NCBI GenBank assembly: GCA_963847715.1
Contig: CAWKAZ010000012.1
Span: 310,001 to 374,000 of the forward strand
DNA from: Acidiflorens sp963847715
GTDB taxonomy: Bacteria > Acidobacteriota > Terriglobia > Terriglobales > Acidobacteriaceae
Length of the DNA: 64,000 nt
Direction: 5' to 3'
The notes beneath the pieces are model-generated. The model saw only the letters and a program-made list of their open reading frames with translations, was not told the DNA's origin and made no database searches. The position numbers and the translations under genes are program-made. Positions 27,277-36,546 of this stretch are shown here, piece after piece (position 1 is the first letter of the stretch; each line of letters starts with the position of its first letter).

Positions 27277-27332
27277 CTTTCTCATTCATATCACGGCGCA
27301 CCTGCCGTCCGTAGAGTTACAATGACCTTTCT

Positions 27333-27764
27333 TTGAGTGACAACTTGGCTTGCCCTTATTTTGTGCCGCTTGAAGTTGTGAATGATGGCTCGTGGCCGCA
27401 TCCTTCGCGTTTACCGCTGGGAGCGGGATGGGCCGGGAACTGTCTTGCTTCGGGGCGCGAAGTTGCAGCATCTGACTCGCATTTGCGGGAGTTCTGCAAT
27501 CTGGGCTACGCGACTGCGTGCCCGCATCTTCCGTCGGGCCGCGACTGGGATGCCATTCGTTTTTCGATTGCTCGCGCTGGCTTGGAGCAGGTCACGATCA
27601 ATTTTGTCTGCGAGTTGAATCATGCTCCGATGGAGCATGGAAGTTTGACGTTCGATCTGGTGAATGATACGTGGCTCGACGGACACGTGGATGCTCGTGT
27701 GCTTCGGCTTGCGGTTTCCTATCTGCAAAGCTATCGCGCGCGGCAGAGCGCTGTTCTGGTCTGA
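27333..27764 (+). CDS. Conserved Cys-rich protein of unknown function
   Basis: 143 residues from a GTG. Cysteines lie in ACPYFVP (C7), GNCLASG (C37), EFCNLGYATACPHLP (two) and FVCELN; this spread and the Pro-rich HPSRLPLGAGW look like a metal or Fe-S site. The family is one I remember from Acidobacteria, always annotated as hypothetical. The stop is six bases ahead of the thioesterase start, so the two are co-transcribed. Confidence 0.6.
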   Translation: MSDNLACPYFVPLEVVNDGSWPHPSRLPLGAGWAGNCLASGREVAASDSHLREFCNLGYATACPHLPSGRDWDAIRFSIARAGLEQVTINFVCELNHAPMEHGSLTFDLVNDTWLDGHVDARVLRLAVSYLQSYRARQSAVLV

Positions 27765-27770
27765 CATTCT

Positions 27771-28283
27771 ATGAACGATCACGAGAAAGCGAATTTGCTG
27801 CGTCCGCGACCGGTACGTGAATCCATTTCGGAGATGACCGAGATTGTTCTGCCGAATGATGCGAATCCACTGAACGCGCTTCTTGGTGGACGTCTCATGC
27901 ACTGGATCGATCTTGCGGGCGCGCTGGCGGCGCATCGTCATTCGCGGACGTATGTGGTGACGGCGTCGATTGATCACATGGATTTTCTCGTGCCGGTGCG
28001 GGTTGGCGATTTTGTCGTCCTGCGCTCGTCGGTCAACCGCGTGTTTCACACTTCGATGGAGGTAGGCGTAAAAGTCTCGGTGGAAAATTATCGGTCGCTG
28101 GAGCACAAACATGTCAGTTCCGCGTATCTGACGTTTGTGGCGATCGATGCTTCCGGTAATCGAGTGCAGGTTGCGCCCGTGGTTCCGGAAACCGAGGAGG
28201 AGAAGCGCCGTTACGATGGCGCGTCTCGACGTCGCGAAATACGGCGGGCGGAATCGTTGCGTCGGAAGGAAGTGCGGAGGTAG
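27771..28283 (+). CDS. Acyl-CoA thioesterase (hot-dog fold)
   Basis: 170 residues. LPNDANPLNALLGGRLMHWIDLAGALAAHRHS is the hallmark of YciA/ACOT-type hot-dog thioesterases, with the catalytic Asp in WIDLAGA and the N-terminal NDANPLNALLGG. ASIDHMDFLVPVRVGDFV follows. It hydrolyses acyl-CoA to free acid and CoA in the cytoplasm; chain length cannot be told. The C-terminal tail is highly Arg-rich (RRREIRRAESLRRKEVRR). Confidence 0.92.
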   Translation: MNDHEKANLLRPRPVRESISEMTEIVLPNDANPLNALLGGRLMHWIDLAGALAAHRHSRTYVVTASIDHMDFLVPVRVGDFVVLRSSVNRVFHTSMEVGVKVSVENYRSLEHKHVSSAYLTFVAIDASGNRVQVAPVVPETEEEKRRYDGASRRREIRRAESLRRKEVRR

Positions 28284-28292
28284 ACGGCACCG

Positions 28293-28353
28293 GGGCTAAA
28301 GCCCATACTTTAAAAGGGCTATAACGCGGCCCTGAAGGGCCGCTCTTCCACGG
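28293..28353. repeat. Two-hairpin composite element, copy 2
   Basis: Hairpin GGGC-TAAA-GCCC (28293-28304), spacer, hairpin GCGGCCC-TGAA-GGGCCGC-type (28326-28343), tail TCTTCCACGG (28344-28353). It follows the thioesterase gene. Confidence 0.85.
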
Positions 28354-28430
28354 CGATGCAAGCGTCCACGGCGACGCAAGGGATCGCTGCGATGCAAGCC
28401 ATAGCGGCGATGCAAGCTATCGTGGCGACG
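28349..28430. repeat. Degenerate tandem repeat of a GGCGATGCAAGC-like unit
   Basis: About five imperfect units of 18-20 bases sharing GGCGAYGCAAG, directly behind the composite element and ahead of cydA. The gap 28284-28501 holds nothing else I can name. Confidence 0.65.
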
Positions 28431-28501
28431 GAAATCACAATAGGTTCTGGTAACTGGGATTTATTAATGAAACGTCATATCTGAAATCTGAGGCGTTCTT
28501 T

Positions 28502-29857
28502 ATGGATAGTGCACTTTTGGTTCACCGCCTTCAATTTGCCTTCACCGCTACTTTTCATTATCTCTTTCCGCAACTCACCATGGGGCTAGCGCTGCTCATC
28601 GTGGTGCTCAAGACGATGGCATTGCGGCGCAACGATCCGGTGTATCACGAAGCTGCGCGCTTCTGGGCGAAGATTTTCGGCATTAATTTCGTGTTGGGCG
28701 TGGTGACTGGGATTCCGATGGAATTTCAGTTTGGCACCAATTGGGCAGTGTTTTCGAAGTACGCCGGGGGCGTGATCGGGCATACGCTCGCTATGGAGGG
28801 GATGTTCGCGTTCTTCCTGGAATCGGCATTCCTCGGATTGTTTCTCTTCGGCGAGAAGCGGATGAGCCCGAAGGCGCACTGGTGGTCGGCTTTCGCGGTC
28901 TTCGTGGGTCGTGGCTGTCGGGTTATTTCATTATTGCCACGGATGCTTTTATGCAACATCCCGTGGGGTATACAACGGCGGCGAATGGCAGTTTGCAGTT
29001 GGCCGGCTTCTGGGATTTTGTGCTTAATCCGTGGGCTCCATGGCAGTACGCGCACAACATGAGCGGCGCGGCGATTACGGGAGCGTTCATCATGACCGCA
29101 GTGGGCGCGTTCTATTTGCTCATGGGTAAATGGACGGAACACGCACGTATCTTTCGTAAAGACGGGCGTGATTGCCGGGTGCGTGTTCAGCATTCTGCAG
29201 ATTTTTCCGACAGGCGACCGTCAGGGCAAGATGGTCACGGATTTGCAGCCGGTGACCCTAGCGGCCATGGAAGGATTATTTCAGGGGCAGGCCGGAGCGC
29301 CGCTCGTGATCGTCGGGCAGCCGAACGATCAGCAGGGGAAGATCGATAACCCGATCGAAGTTCCGGGGATGTTGAGCATGCTGACTTATAGACGGTGGAA
29401 CGCCAATGTCCGCGGGCTCGATTCGTTTCCTAAGGAAGACTGGCCGGGGAATATTCCGTTGCTGTATTACAGCTACCACATCATGGTCGGGTTGGGGACA
29501 TTCTTCGTCGCAGTAATGGCGGTCGCTTTGTTACTTCTATGGCGCGGCAAACTCTTTGATGCCAGGTGGATGCTCTGGATACTGATGCTATCGGCGCCCT
29601 TTCCCTACATCGCGAACACAGCCGGATGGATGACGGCGGAGCTGGGCCGCCAGCCGTGGCTGATTTATGGCTTGATGCGAACTGAGAACGGCTACTCCAA
29701 ATTCGTTTCGGCGGGCAACGGGATGTTTACGTTGCTGGGTTTCATGGGCATTTATATGGTGCTCGGCATTCTGGGACTGTTTCTGCTCTGGCGGGAGATT
29801 GAACACGGGCCAGTGATGGAGTCTGTGTCGAATCTTCATCCGACGGAGGCGAGGTAG
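28502..29857 (+). pseudogene. cydA: Cytochrome bd ubiquinol oxidase subunit I, two compensating frameshifts
   Basis: Start at ATG 28502 (MDSALLVHRLQFAFTATFHYLFPQLTMG, with the haem-ligand His region). In the first frame the match runs to FAVFVG; a base seems missing in the GGG at 28906-28908, since SWLSGYFIIATDAFMQHPVGY continues in the next frame. A second shift at the AAA of 29158-29160 (one A too many) restores the original frame at GVIAGCVFSILQIFPTGD. From there the protein is intact, with GRQPWLIYGL. The pair of shifts leaves about 83 residues out of frame. Both fall in homopolymers, so a sequencing error is likely and the gene is probably functional, with cydB three bases on. Confidence 0.75.
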
Positions 29858-29859
29858 TT

Positions 29860-30897
29860 ATGGCTAGCTTATGGTTCTGCATTGTTGCCGTAATGGTTGC
29901 CGCCTATGTCGTGCTGGATGGATTTGATCTGGGCGCGGGCGCCATCTATTTAATTGCGGCGAAGACGAACGAAGAGCGGCGACGCGTATTGCGCGCGATT
30001 GGTCCAGTGTGGGATGGCAACGAAGTGTGGTTGCTGGCAGCCGGCGGCACGCTCTACTTTGCTTTTCCGCAGCTGTATGCGTCGAGCTTCAGCGGTTTTT
30101 ATCTGCCCTTGACGATCGTGCTCTGGCTGCTCATTCTTCGGGGGATCGGCATTGAATTTCGCGCGCATATCGTGAATGGAGTGTGGCACGATTTTTTTGA
30201 CGTTGTTTTCAGCCTGTCGAGCATTCTGCTGGCGGTATTCTTCGGAGCGGCGCTGGGTAACGTGATCCGAGGAGTTCCGCTTGATGCGTCGGGATACTTC
30301 TTTGAGCCGCTGTGGACCACATTCAAACTCGGGCCGCAAACCGGGATCCTGGATTGGTACACGGTGCTCACGGGCGTGGTGGCGCTGGTGACGGTGGCGG
30401 CGCACGGTTCGTACTACATTGCGCTGAAGACTGATTCTGACCTTGGGCGCCGGGCACAAGGAATTGCGTTACTGTGCTGGCCGGCGCAATTCTTCCTGAC
30501 GTTCAGTACGCTGGTGGCGACGTACTTCATCCGGCCGGAAATCATGGCGAACTATAGTGAACACAAGATTGGATATCTGGTTCCAATTATCGTGATGGCC
30601 AGTCTGGGGGTGATGCTCTGGGCGAATCCGAAGGGCAAGGAAAAGATTGCTTTCCTTGCTTCCAGCACGTACATCGTGACCATGCTGGTGGGTGCAGCGT
30701 TTGCGCTCTATCCGGTGGTACTGCCGGCCCGCAATCATCAATATGACCTCACCATCTACAACTCCGCCGCGGCGCACTACGGATTGAGCGTCGGGCTGGT
30801 CTGGTGGAGTTTGGGCGCGGTACTCGCCGTGGGGTACTTTGTATTTGTCTATCGAATGTTCCGCGGGAAAGTGCAGGTGGGAGACGGACACTACTAA
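29860..30897 (+). CDS. cydB: Cytochrome bd ubiquinol oxidase subunit II
   Basis: 345 residues. The N-terminus AAYVVLDGFDLGAGAIYL is the CydB signature (DGFDLG), and GPVWDGNEVWLLAAGGTLYFAFPQLYA is the conserved second region. About eight hydrophobic segments. CydB partners CydA in the terminal quinol oxidase, allowing respiration at low oxygen. The start lies two bases after the cydA stop, so the two are translated together. A 34-bp perfect inverted repeat follows the stop. Confidence 0.95.
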   Translation: MASLWFCIVAVMVAAYVVLDGFDLGAGAIYLIAAKTNEERRRVLRAIGPVWDGNEVWLLAAGGTLYFAFPQLYASSFSGFYLPLTIVLWLLILRGIGIEFRAHIVNGVWHDFFDVVFSLSSILLAVFFGAALGNVIRGVPLDASGYFFEPLWTTFKLGPQTGILDWYTVLTGVVALVTVAAHGSYYIALKTDSDLGRRAQGIALLCWPAQFFLTFSTLVATYFIRPEIMANYSEHKIGYLVPIIVMASLGVMLWANPKGKEKIAFLASSTYIVTMLVGAAFALYPVVLPARNHQYDLTIYNSAAAHYGLSVGLVWWSLGAVLAVGYFVFVYRMFRGKVQVGDGHY

Positions 30898-30899
30898 CG

Positions 30900-31006
30900 A
30901 GGTAAGAGGTTAGAGGTCAGATTGCAGAGGTAAGAGCTCGCCATGCACATGGTTGTGTACGCCCTGAGGCCTTTACCTCTGCAATCTGACCTCTAACCTC
31001 TTACCT
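30900..31006. repeat. 34-bp perfect inverted repeat around a 39-base loop
   Basis: Arms at 30900-30933 and 30973-31006 are exact reverse complements, built of words such as GAGGTCAGATTGCAGAGG. A cydB transcript would fold this into a very long hairpin. The arm words match the tandem repeat at 7850 and the pair at 55612/55674. Confidence 0.92.
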
Positions 31007-31035
31007 GCCCTGCTCCCCTCCCGTATAATCTCAGG

Positions 31036-31884
31036 ATGAGTTCTCACTCGCATCATCCTGGACAGCAGCAGCCCACACCGCAACCTTTACCTGGCGTTGG
31101 CGCCATTATTGCCGTCGGGTCCGGCAAGGGCGGAGTTGGCAAGACGACGCTTTCGGTGAATCTTGCCATCGCACTCAGCAAAATGGGCCACAAGGTCGGA
31201 TTGCTGGACGGCGACGTGTACGGTCCGAACGTTCCGCTCATGCTCGGCACAAACGAGCAGCCGAAGGTGATGGGCGAAAGCCAGATCGCTCCCATTAATT
31301 CGCATGGACTGAAAGTCATCTCGGTTGGCTTTCTGAATCCGGGGGACAAGCCGCTGATCTGGCGTGGACCGATGCTGCATTCGATCATCAAGCAGTTTCT
31401 GGGATCAGTGCAATGGGGGCAGCTCGACTATTTGGTTATCGACCTTCCTCCGGGAACAGGCGACGTGGCGCTCTCGCTGATTCAGACGGTACCGCTGACT
31501 GGGGCGATCGTGGTCTCGACTCCATCGGACGTTTCGTTGCAGGATGCTCGTAAGGCGATTGAAATGTTCCGGCAGATGAAAGTGGATATTGTCGGCATGG
31601 TCGAGAACATGAGCTATTTCGTCTGCCCACATTGCCAGCACGAAATCGATATTTTTTCTCGCGGCGGGGTGGAGAAGACGACGAAGCAGTTTGACATTGC
31701 GTATCTAGGCAACGTGGAGCTTGATCCGGAGATTCGCAAGTCCGGTGACGGGGGCACTCCAGCGGTGCTACAGGGTGAAGATTCACCGCACGCGAAATCC
31801 CTTTTTGCATTCGCGCGGAAGGTAGTAGCGCGGGTGGAAGAGATTATGGCGAGTAGTTCGGAGGGCGTGATTCAGATTCAGTAG
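31036..31884 (+). CDS. apbC: Mrp/NBP35 family ATPase, iron-sulfur carrier
   Basis: 282 residues. The deviant Walker A GSGKGGVGKTTLSVNLA is near residue 30; LVIDLPPGTGD is the Walker B-like region and ENMSYFVCPHCQHE gives the CxxC that bridges an Fe-S cluster between two subunits. Mrp/ApbC proteins load Fe-S clusters into targets in the cytoplasm. The N-terminus (SSHSHHPGQQQPTPQPLPG) is a His/Gln/Pro-rich tail without the DUF59 domain of longer members. It is downstream of cydAB but separated by the 34-bp inverted repeat. Confidence 0.92.
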   Translation: MSSHSHHPGQQQPTPQPLPGVGAIIAVGSGKGGVGKTTLSVNLAIALSKMGHKVGLLDGDVYGPNVPLMLGTNEQPKVMGESQIAPINSHGLKVISVGFLNPGDKPLIWRGPMLHSIIKQFLGSVQWGQLDYLVIDLPPGTGDVALSLIQTVPLTGAIVVSTPSDVSLQDARKAIEMFRQMKVDIVGMVENMSYFVCPHCQHEIDIFSRGGVEKTTKQFDIAYLGNVELDPEIRKSGDGGTPAVLQGEDSPHAKSLFAFARKVVARVEEIMASSSEGVIQIQ

Positions 31885-31934
31885 TATGTAACAGCGGGGA
31901 CAGCAGATCCTGCGCTCCGTTCAGTATGACAACC

Positions 31935-33062
31935 TTACTTGAACCTTGAGAGCTGGAACACCGGTTCGGAGGTTTCATCTTTCAGCACCAATCGAGCCAC
32001 CATCTCTCCCAGGGCTGGGCCGTGTTTGAAGCCGTGGCCGGAGCCGCCGCCGACAATCCAGACATTCTGATTACCGGGATGCCGGTCGACGATGAAATTG
32101 TGGTCGGTCGTATTTTCGTACTGGCAGACTCGCGTCTCGACGAGCGGCGCGTCTTTCATTCCGGGGAAGCGGTAGGCGAGATAGCGGCGCGCAGCCGCCA
32201 GAGTGTCTTCACTGACAAGACGCTGGCCTGTGGTGGGATCGAACTCCGGCCCGCGAGTGTCGTCGGCCACTTTGAAGCCGCGGCCCTGATTTCCGGGAAT
32301 GCCATACATGAAGTGACCGCTGTGATCGGCCCACACGGGCATGTTGCCTTCGTTGTAGCGCGGATCGCCAGCCGGAGAGCCGAAGAAAAATACGTCCTGC
32401 TTGGTGGCGAGAAAGTGCGGGCCTACTGTGTGCGGAAAGAGCTTGCCGAGCCAAGGGCCGCATGCGAAGACGTAGCGGTCGGCGGCGACGATTGAACCGT
32501 CGGCAAGCGCGAGTTCTTTCCACTGACCGTTGTCGAGATCGTTGGCAACCATCGCCTGGCGATACTCTCCCCCTTCAGCCACGAATTGTTCAACCACCGC
32601 TTGCGTCGAAGCCCGCGCCAGCAAGTATCCGCTCCCGGGTTCGTAGATACCCCATTCAACGTTTTCGAAACTAATTTGCGGCCAGCGGCGTGCGAGTTCT
32701 TTGGTGTCGACTTGCTCGAAAGGGATGCCGGCGTCTTTAAGGAAAGGAAGCGAACTGCGCTCGAATGCTCCGTCGCCTTCAACCATCCATAGAACTCCGA
32801 TGGGGAACAAGAATTTCTGTTTCCATTGGGCCTGATGTTCCTTCCACAGTTCAAGCGCGCGGGCGGCGAGCTTTGTGTAGGGCTGATCGGGTCCGTAAGC
32901 GCCTCGGATGACACGTGTTTCGCCGCCGGACGAGGCGCGAGAATTTCCCGGTCCCCATGCGTCGAGCAGCGTAACGCGGGCCCCGCCGCGAAGAAGATAG
33001 AGAGCGGTCCAGCCGCCGAAGGCTCCGGCGCCGATTACCGCGATATGAGGTTTATTGTTCAT
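31935..33062 (-). CDS. FAD-dependent oxidoreductase, SoxA/N-methyltryptophan oxidase type
   Basis: 375 residues from ATG 33062; an in-frame start at 33107 is less likely. The dinucleotide motif GAGAFGGWTALYLLRGGARVTLLD and GNSRASSGGETRVIRGAYG are characteristic of monomeric sarcosine oxidase-type enzymes, which bind FAD covalently and oxidise N-methyl amines or sugars with release of H2O2. The C-terminal GGGSGHGFKHGPALGEMVARL is the usual FAD loop. The substrate is unknown. No Cys for the covalent flavin bond was confirmed. Confidence 0.85.
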   Translation of the reverse strand: MNNKPHIAVIGAGAFGGWTALYLLRGGARVTLLDAWGPGNSRASSGGETRVIRGAYGPDQPYTKLAARALELWKEHQAQWKQKFLFPIGVLWMVEGDGAFERSSLPFLKDAGIPFEQVDTKELARRWPQISFENVEWGIYEPGSGYLLARASTQAVVEQFVAEGGEYRQAMVANDLDNGQWKELALADGSIVAADRYVFACGPWLGKLFPHTVGPHFLATKQDVFFFGSPAGDPRYNEGNMPVWADHSGHFMYGIPGNQGRGFKVADDTRGPEFDPTTGQRLVSEDTLAAARRYLAYRFPGMKDAPLVETRVCQYENTTDHNFIVDRHPGNQNVWIVGGGSGHGFKHGPALGEMVARLVLKDETSEPVFQLSRFK

Positions 33063-33242
33063 GAGATTGGAAGTTCTTGCAGACTCACGATCTATTGTCG
33101 CAGGCAACGGCGATGGCAGAACCGAGCCATGTGCACTGTCCGCCGCCGCGACCAGAGCCGTCGCAATTCCTAATTTACAAACACTCCGTCGAGAAAGCTT
33201 CGGAACCGCGATTTTCTCAGACTCAGCAAAATCGTCCAGAGA

Positions 33243-34526
33243 CTACTCCTGCTTGTACACGCGGCCTTCCTTCATCACGAAGGAGACTTTTTCGAGCACG
33301 GTGATGTCCTTTAGCGGATCGCCTTGCACGGCGACGATGTCGGCGAACTTGCCCGGTTTGATCGAGCCGATCTTGGACGACACTCCAATCAGATCGGCGG
33401 CATTGACGGTTGCTGCCTGTATCGCGCTCATAGGGGTCATGCCGTATTGCACCATCAATCCGAATTCGCGGGCGTTGGTGCCGAAAGGGCAGACGCTAAT
33501 GTCGGTGCCAAAGGCGATTTTTACTCCGGCGGCGACGGCTTTGCGGAAATTGTCGCGCTGCGCCTGGGCGACAACTTTGGCGTGCTCGACGAAATCCGCC
33601 GGCTCGTGGGTGGGATCCGACATGCATTCACCAACCTCGAGAGTTGGAACCAAGTACGTGCCATGCTGCTTCATGAGTTGACGGGCCTCGTCGTCGGCCA
33701 GGCTTCCGTGCTCGATCGAAGCAGCGCCGGCGCGGACGGCGTTCTTAATGCCTTCGGCGCTGTGAGCGTGGGCGGCGACGCGCAGGCCGAAGTGTTGCGC
33801 CTCGTCAACGGCAGCGTTTAGTTCTTCGGGGGTAAACTCCGTGGATTTCACGTTGCTGTTGTGAGTAAGAACCGCGCCGGTGGCGAGTACTTTGATCAGA
33901 TCCACCCCTTGATTGGCCAGCGCGCGTATCTTCTGCCGGACTTCCCACGGGCTGTTGGCCTCTCCAAAATGCAGGTCCCAGGGTAGCGTCACGTCGGGAG
34001 CAAAGCCGGTTACGGCTCCCGCGCCTCCGGTGATGGTGACATAAGCACCGGCCACGTACATGCGGGGACCGATCACGTCTCCACGGTTGATGGCGTTTCG
34101 CAGCGAGACGTCGACCAGAGCGCGGTAAGTTCCGACATCCCGGACGGTGGTAAAGCCGGCGAGCAGGACGGCCTTCGCATTGGGAATCGAAAGAAATGCT
34201 TCGGTCGCAGGCGTCTTGCGTAACTCGGAAAGGGGATCGGCATCGGTGTAGCTGTCGGTTAAGTGCGTGTGGCAATCGATCAACCCGGGCAGGACGGTCA
34301 TGCCGGCGAGATCGATCACCTTTGCGTCGGAGGGAATTTTAAGGTTCTCGCCGAACGCGTCGATCTTTCCGTCCTTGATCAGGATGACCTGATTGTGGAG
34401 CACCGCGGCTTTTTCGGTGTCGATCAAATTCCCAGCCTTGATCGCTGTAACCTGCCCGAAAAGGCTGGCGGAGAATGCCATCAGCAAGGCAGATATTCCA
34501 ACAGCAATGTGGTGACAACCCCTCAT
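33243..34526 (-). CDS. Amidohydrolase (imidazolonepropionase/prolidase-like), secreted
   Basis: 427 residues from ATG 34526, which has GGAG nine bases upstream; an open extension to 34679 overlaps the next gene and is rejected. A signal peptide (residues 1-24, ending LFG) is visible. The metal site is clear: LIDCHTHLTD (HxH), RVAAHAHSAEGIKNAV, IEHGSLADD and FGTDISVCPFG. This is the type that hydrolyses Xaa-Pro dipeptides or imidic rings. It follows, on the same strand, another amidohydrolase, so the two probably form a short operon. Confidence 0.88.
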   Translation of the reverse strand: MRGCHHIAVGISALLMAFSASLFGQVTAIKAGNLIDTEKAAVLHNQVILIKDGKIDAFGENLKIPSDAKVIDLAGMTVLPGLIDCHTHLTDSYTDADPLSELRKTPATEAFLSIPNAKAVLLAGFTTVRDVGTYRALVDVSLRNAINRGDVIGPRMYVAGAYVTITGGAGAVTGFAPDVTLPWDLHFGEANSPWEVRQKIRALANQGVDLIKVLATGAVLTHNSNVKSTEFTPEELNAAVDEAQHFGLRVAAHAHSAEGIKNAVRAGAASIEHGSLADDEARQLMKQHGTYLVPTLEVGECMSDPTHEPADFVEHAKVVAQAQRDNFRKAVAAGVKIAFGTDISVCPFGTNAREFGLMVQYGMTPMSAIQAATVNAADLIGVSSKIGSIKPGKFADIVAVQGDPLKDITVLEKVSFVMKEGRVYKQE

Positions 34527-34548
34527 CGACGATCTCCTGTGCCCAACG

Positions 34549-36231
34549 CTATTTTCCGACACCAGGCTGCTGGAGCGTGACATTGTCCTTCTGCTTCGCT
34601 TCCTTGACCATGCGGCGCACGTCGGCGAGAAGTTTGGGTGCGTCGTAGACGATGCCGTCCTTGATGGTGTAGCGGACACCGCCGACCCGTGTTATTTCGT
34701 TATTCTCATTCAACTTTATGGCGCCGGTTCCGTAGAGCGCGGCAATGTTCTCGAGTGGGTTCACGGGAACCACGACGAGATCGGCGAGCTTTCCCACTTC
34801 CACGCTCCCAAGGTTCTTGGAGACACCGAGTAGTTCGGCTCCATTCAAAGTCGCCGCACGGAAAACTTCGAGCGGATGAAACCCGGCTTCGCGGAGCAAT
34901 TCCAGTTCGCGGATGTAGCCGAATCCGTAGAGGCTGTAGATGAAGGCGGCATCTTCGCCGGTGGTGACGCGCCCGCCGTGATTCTTGAAATCGTTGATGA
35001 ATTCCATCCAGCGCTGGTAATTATGCTTCCACGCGACTTCATCCTCGGTAGTCCAGTAGAACCAGTACGAGCCATGATCCGTGCGATTGGGAGCGTAGTG
35101 CTTCCACACGTCGGGTAGCGTGTATTCATCGTGCCACTCAGCACGGCGGGCGCGCATCAGGTCGCGATTCGCCTCGTAGATGGTGAACGTGGGGTCGATG
35201 GTGAAATTGAGTTTGACGAGTTCGTCGCGAACGGCGTCCCACTTAGGGCTGCCTGGCTCTGCCGCCTGAAGCCACAGACGCCCGGCGTTTCCGAAGCGGT
35301 TCTGCTCGTTGGCGTAGTTGTAATCGAGGGGAAAATCCTGGACAGTGCGCGAGTCGAACAACGCTTCGGGCAAGCCGTACCAGTGCTCCATGGAATTGAG
35401 GCCCCAGCGGGCGGTGTCGAGAGCGTTAGCGCGGGCGACGAAGGTTTGCGAGAGATGAGCGGCCGTCCCGAGATGGCGTTTTTTCGCTTCGTCGAGCGCG
35501 GCCTGGAAGACGTCGGGAGGCGCGCCGATAAACTTGATGCCGTCGGCGCCGCGATCAGCAAGGTCGTCGACCCACTTTCGCGCTGCCTCGGGTGTGACTG
35601 GATCGGTAATGTTGTCGTCGTTGGCGTGCATTCCGAATGCGATATACGCCTTGATGCGCGGGGCGGTGATCTCGTTGCGCTCGCTCTTGTCGCGTTCGTC
35701 GAGCGACCAGGCGATACCATTTTCGCCCCACACTTCGCGGACAGTGGTGATGCCGTGTCCAAGCCAGAGCTTGAAAATGTATTCCGCTCCGGTGCTGTGA
35801 ACCGGGCCGAAATGGACGTGGGCGTTGATGAAGCCGGGCAGGACGTACATGCCGGTCACATCGAGTTCTTTGTCGCCGGGGCCGGCTTTGGGGCGGAATG
35901 ACTTGGAGGCGGGAATTTTGTCGGTGAGCGGAACTCCGGGAAACCCGACATTCACAATCTTCGTGATGCGATTCTTCTCGATGACGATATCGACGGGGCC
36001 CACGGGAGGCGCACCGGTGCCATCGATCAAAGTCGCGCCGCGCAGAATGAGGTGAGGGAACGGCCCCTCTCCTTCGGCGCGCGGCGGCGCCTTGCGCATG
36101 ATGTCGGAATCCGCTTCGGGTGCCTTTGTTTGCGCGTATGCGGCCGTCAGCAGCACGGCTACGGCTGCGAGTAAAGTTGTACATCTTAGGAACCGCAATA
36201 TTTCAGATTGCACGCCATCTCCTATGCCCAT
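34549..36231 (-). CDS. Amidohydrolase family protein, secreted
   Basis: 560 residues with a signal peptide over about residues 13-33 (LRCTTLLAAVAVLLTAAYA). The metal-dependent hydrolase core includes VLPGFINAHVHFGPVH (HxH), TAAHLSQTF, a distal VTTGEDAAFIY region and LEVFRAATLNGAELLGVSKNLGSVEVGKLADLVVV at the C-terminus, typical of imidazolonepropionase-like amidohydrolases. It is somewhat longer than most. The substrate is unknown. Its 3' end is 22 bases ahead of the next amidohydrolase start, supporting co-transcription. Confidence 0.87.
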   Translation of the reverse strand: MGIGDGVQSEILRFLRCTTLLAAVAVLLTAAYAQTKAPEADSDIMRKAPPRAEGEGPFPHLILRGATLIDGTGAPPVGPVDIVIEKNRITKIVNVGFPGVPLTDKIPASKSFRPKAGPGDKELDVTGMYVLPGFINAHVHFGPVHSTGAEYIFKLWLGHGITTVREVWGENGIAWSLDERDKSERNEITAPRIKAYIAFGMHANDDNITDPVTPEAARKWVDDLADRGADGIKFIGAPPDVFQAALDEAKKRHLGTAAHLSQTFVARANALDTARWGLNSMEHWYGLPEALFDSRTVQDFPLDYNYANEQNRFGNAGRLWLQAAEPGSPKWDAVRDELVKLNFTIDPTFTIYEANRDLMRARRAEWHDEYTLPDVWKHYAPNRTDHGSYWFYWTTEDEVAWKHNYQRWMEFINDFKNHGGRVTTGEDAAFIYSLYGFGYIRELELLREAGFHPLEVFRAATLNGAELLGVSKNLGSVEVGKLADLVVVPVNPLENIAALYGTGAIKLNENNEITRVGGVRYTIKDGIVYDAPKLLADVRRMVKEAKQKDNVTLQQPGVGK

Positions 36232-36240
36232 ACCACCGGC

Positions 36241-36462
36241 CTAAAATTTCTTGCGAAGAAATTCGAACAGGATGTATCCGATCAGGGCGGCGATCAAGGC
36301 GATTCTAAAATTGGCCGCGGTACAGACATCCTCGATCGCCCAGGCGAGCCCATTCTTCCGGCCGGGACTGGAGCGCTCGAACTCTCCCATCAAGAGGTTG
36401 GCGTAGAAGAGGAAGATGATGAACCCTACCTCGATGAACGCTCTCCAGACGCTTTGCTTCAT
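36241..36462 (-). CDS. Small membrane protein
   Basis: 73 residues from ATG 36462 (open frame to 36519). Two hydrophobic segments, AFIEVGFIIFLFYANLLM and FRIALIAALIGYILFEFL, separated by a charged loop. The family is unknown to me. It precedes the large amidohydrolase by only ten bases on the same strand, so it may be co-transcribed. Confidence 0.55.
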   Translation of the reverse strand: MKQSVWRAFIEVGFIIFLFYANLLMGEFERSSPGRKNGLAWAIEDVCTAANFRIALIAALIGYILFEFLRKKF

Positions 36463-36546
36463 GTGGAACAGGGCTCCCTGGTCAGCTTCGAAGAATACCA
36501 GCCGCGAAGGTCGAAGCATAGCAACGATAGAGAGAGCGGGTCGCGG

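Noticed and set aside
28900..29165. Programmed ribosomal frameshifting in cydA
   Set aside because: Two opposite shifts, no slippery heptamer or downstream pseudoknot, and no known precedent for this gene; homopolymer error or mutation is simpler.
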